Shown piece by piece: positions 5,869 through 7,022 of a stretch of 7,022 nucleotides of DNA. Origin of the DNA: Spirochaetales bacterium (GTDB lineage Bacteria > Spirochaetota > Spirochaetia > Treponematales > UBA12059); NCBI GenBank assembly GCA_016938515.1, contig JAFGUM010000334.1, positions 1-7,022 on the forward strand, in the 5' to 3' direction. The number at the start of each line of letters is the position of its first letter. The first letter of the stretch is position 1. Both the position numbers and the translations under genes were made by a program. The notes under the pieces were generated by a model, which worked only from the letters and a program-made list of their open reading frames with translations, was not told the origin of the DNA and searched no databases.

Positions 5869-7022
5869 ATGGAACGCGCCATCCTCGAAGCCTTTGCGGA
5901 AGCGTACCCTGCCTCCGCCCAGCGAAGGGGCGGCCGCGCGCTGCGCCTGCGAAACTGGTCTGCCCGCCTACCAGCCGCCTTCGCGAGCGCAGCCGCACAG
6001 CTTACATTCCTTGATACGATGGAACGGCTACAGCAGGATGGCATTGTCAAACTGAAATGGAAAAAGCGTCGCGAAGGCGATGAGCTTGATTCGGCAGAAT
6101 TATCGGCACCCCGGAAACTCTACGAACGCCTGGGACTCGACTTCGCCGACGACCTCGCTGAAAAGCTACGCGGCTCCGCACGTGCCGCTTCCACAGCGGC
6201 CTCGGAACGGGGAGACCCTGCCGCCTCCGTTCTTTTCGGGTACGTCGCCGAACACGCCGATGAACTCTACGACCGGCTCGCGCCGCGCGATATCGACGAT
6301 GCAGACAGGCTGTTCCGCCATCCCGCCGGCGATACAGCCCGCCTGCCGCTCAGGGCGCTTTCCATCGTGCTCTACAACGATTCGAAGCGGCTCGAGAGGC
6401 TCGCCTCGGTCTTAGGCCAACTGTACGAGCGGACGGTACGTCCATCCTACCCTGACCACACCGGCTTTCCGGAACGGTCGTATCCCGAAGCAGCCGTCGC
6501 CGGTTGTGTGGAACTGGTTTTCAAGGACGGTACAGCATGGGATCTGGGACCCGGAGCGGTTTCATTGTCGATGGAAGCAGCCGCGAACCTCGTCGCGATA
6601 CGGCCGATAAACAAAAAAGCCTCGCTTGCCGGCTCCCTGCGCGCCCTGTCGGTAGAGAACAAGGAAACCTTCCACGCATTCGCGCGCGACCCCCGCGGCT
6701 TCGACTTTATGGTCTGCAGCGGAGGACGTCCCAACCGCGCCGCACGGTCCGTGTTGCGCGCATTGGCCGCTTCGGGCGCCGAGGTGCACCACGCGGGAGC
6801 CCTCGACGCCGACGGCATAGCCATCCTTGCCGAGGTAGCCGGGCTCTGCGGCGCCCGGCCCTTAGGCATGGACCGCGCGACCTTTGACCGGTACCTGTCC
6901 TACGCCCGCGAACTCGACAGGAGCCTGGTATCACGACTCGACTCCATCCCAGCGGCCGCGCTTGAACTCGACGGTATCCCCGCATTGATCGAGCGGATCC
7001 GTGATACCGGCAGGGGTGTAGA
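5869..7022 (+). CDS. jetD: Wadjet JetD-like Toprim nuclease subunit (partial, 384 codons seen)
   Basis: JetD is the effector, a TopoVI-A-related subunit that cleaves DNA held by the JetABC motor. The frame runs off the right edge with no stop. Residues 1-75 look like an N-terminal arm and winged helix (LTFLDTMERLQQDGIVKLKW). Residues 80-220 are helical. The Toprim part begins near 255: VENKETF places the conserved acidic residue at Glu263, followed by FMVCSGGRPNRAARSVLRAL and then HHAGALDADGIAIL (307-320). Family members usually read GD-x-D-xx-G here, so the first metal-binding Asp appears to be Ala311, while Asp313 and Gly316 are kept. ATG 5869 follows the jetC TAA directly and in the same frame; GGTG at 5859-5862 is a weak binding site, so translation probably depends on ribosomes finishing jetC. 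The C-terminal tail is not visible. I am confident of the JetD call and unsure whether the enzyme is active. Confidence 0.87.
   Translation, partial: MERAILEAFAEAYPASAQRRGGRALRLRNWSARLPAAFASAAAQLTFLDTMERLQQDGIVKLKWKKRREGDELDSAELSAPRKLYERLGLDFADDLAEKLRGSARAASTAASERGDPAASVLFGYVAEHADELYDRLAPRDIDDADRLFRHPAGDTARLPLRALSIVLYNDSKRLERLASVLGQLYERTVRPSYPDHTGFPERSYPEAAVAGCVELVFKDGTAWDLGPGAVSLSMEAAANLVAIRPINKKASLAGSLRALSVENKETFHAFARDPRGFDFMVCSGGRPNRAARSVLRALAASGAEVHHAGALDADGIAILAEVAGLCGARPLGMDRATFDRYLSYARELDRSLVSRLDSIPAAALELDGIPALIERIRDTGRGV

Noticed and set aside
6504..6887. 127-aa forward open frame inside jetD
   Set aside because: It is an Arg-rich alternative frame; the jetD frame gives the Toprim motifs over the same bases.

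Overview
The window is dominated by a same-strand, tightly packed four-gene cluster that reads as a Wadjet (JetABCD) plasmid and foreign-DNA defence operon. The genes are jetA (kleisin-like, 621-2024), jetB (KITE-like, 2021-2650), jetC (SMC ATPase, 2647-5868) and jetD (Toprim nuclease subunit, 5869 to beyond the right edge). The A-subunit is of the DUF5716 kind and not the DUF3375 kind, which points to Wadjet type II. This assignment rests on recognising motifs by eye, not on a search. The system is described, not new. What is locally unusual is an apparent substitution in the JetD metal-binding DxD motif, and a jetC-jetD junction with zero spacing in the same reading frame.

Layout: positions 2-64 look like the last codons of an upstream gene. 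Positions 65-169 are intergenic and hold a perfect 6-bp inverted repeat and a possible promoter. Positions 170-568 encode a 132-aa conserved-looking hypothetical protein. A 52-bp gap (569-620) follows, with a good -10-like hexamer immediately before the jetA start. From 621 to the end everything is the jet operon. The jetA/jetB and jetB/jetC junctions are ATGA overlaps, and jetC/jetD is TAAATG, so the four proteins are probably translationally coupled.

How the parts work together (established for the family): JetC dimerises through a hinge, and ATP-binding heads at the far end of its coiled coils drive DNA loop extrusion. JetA bridges the heads as kleisin and JetB binds JetA. JetD is recruited and cuts the DNA once a small circular molecule has been fully extruded, which limits plasmids.

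Organism: a GC-rich bacterium with strong G/C preference at third positions but regular use of ATA (Ile) and AGG (Arg). The 132-aa protein resembles, from memory, a small hypothetical protein found in GC-rich spirochaetes. A spirochaete is therefore my best guess, at low confidence. No tRNA, rRNA, CRISPR array, insertion sequence or phage gene is visible.
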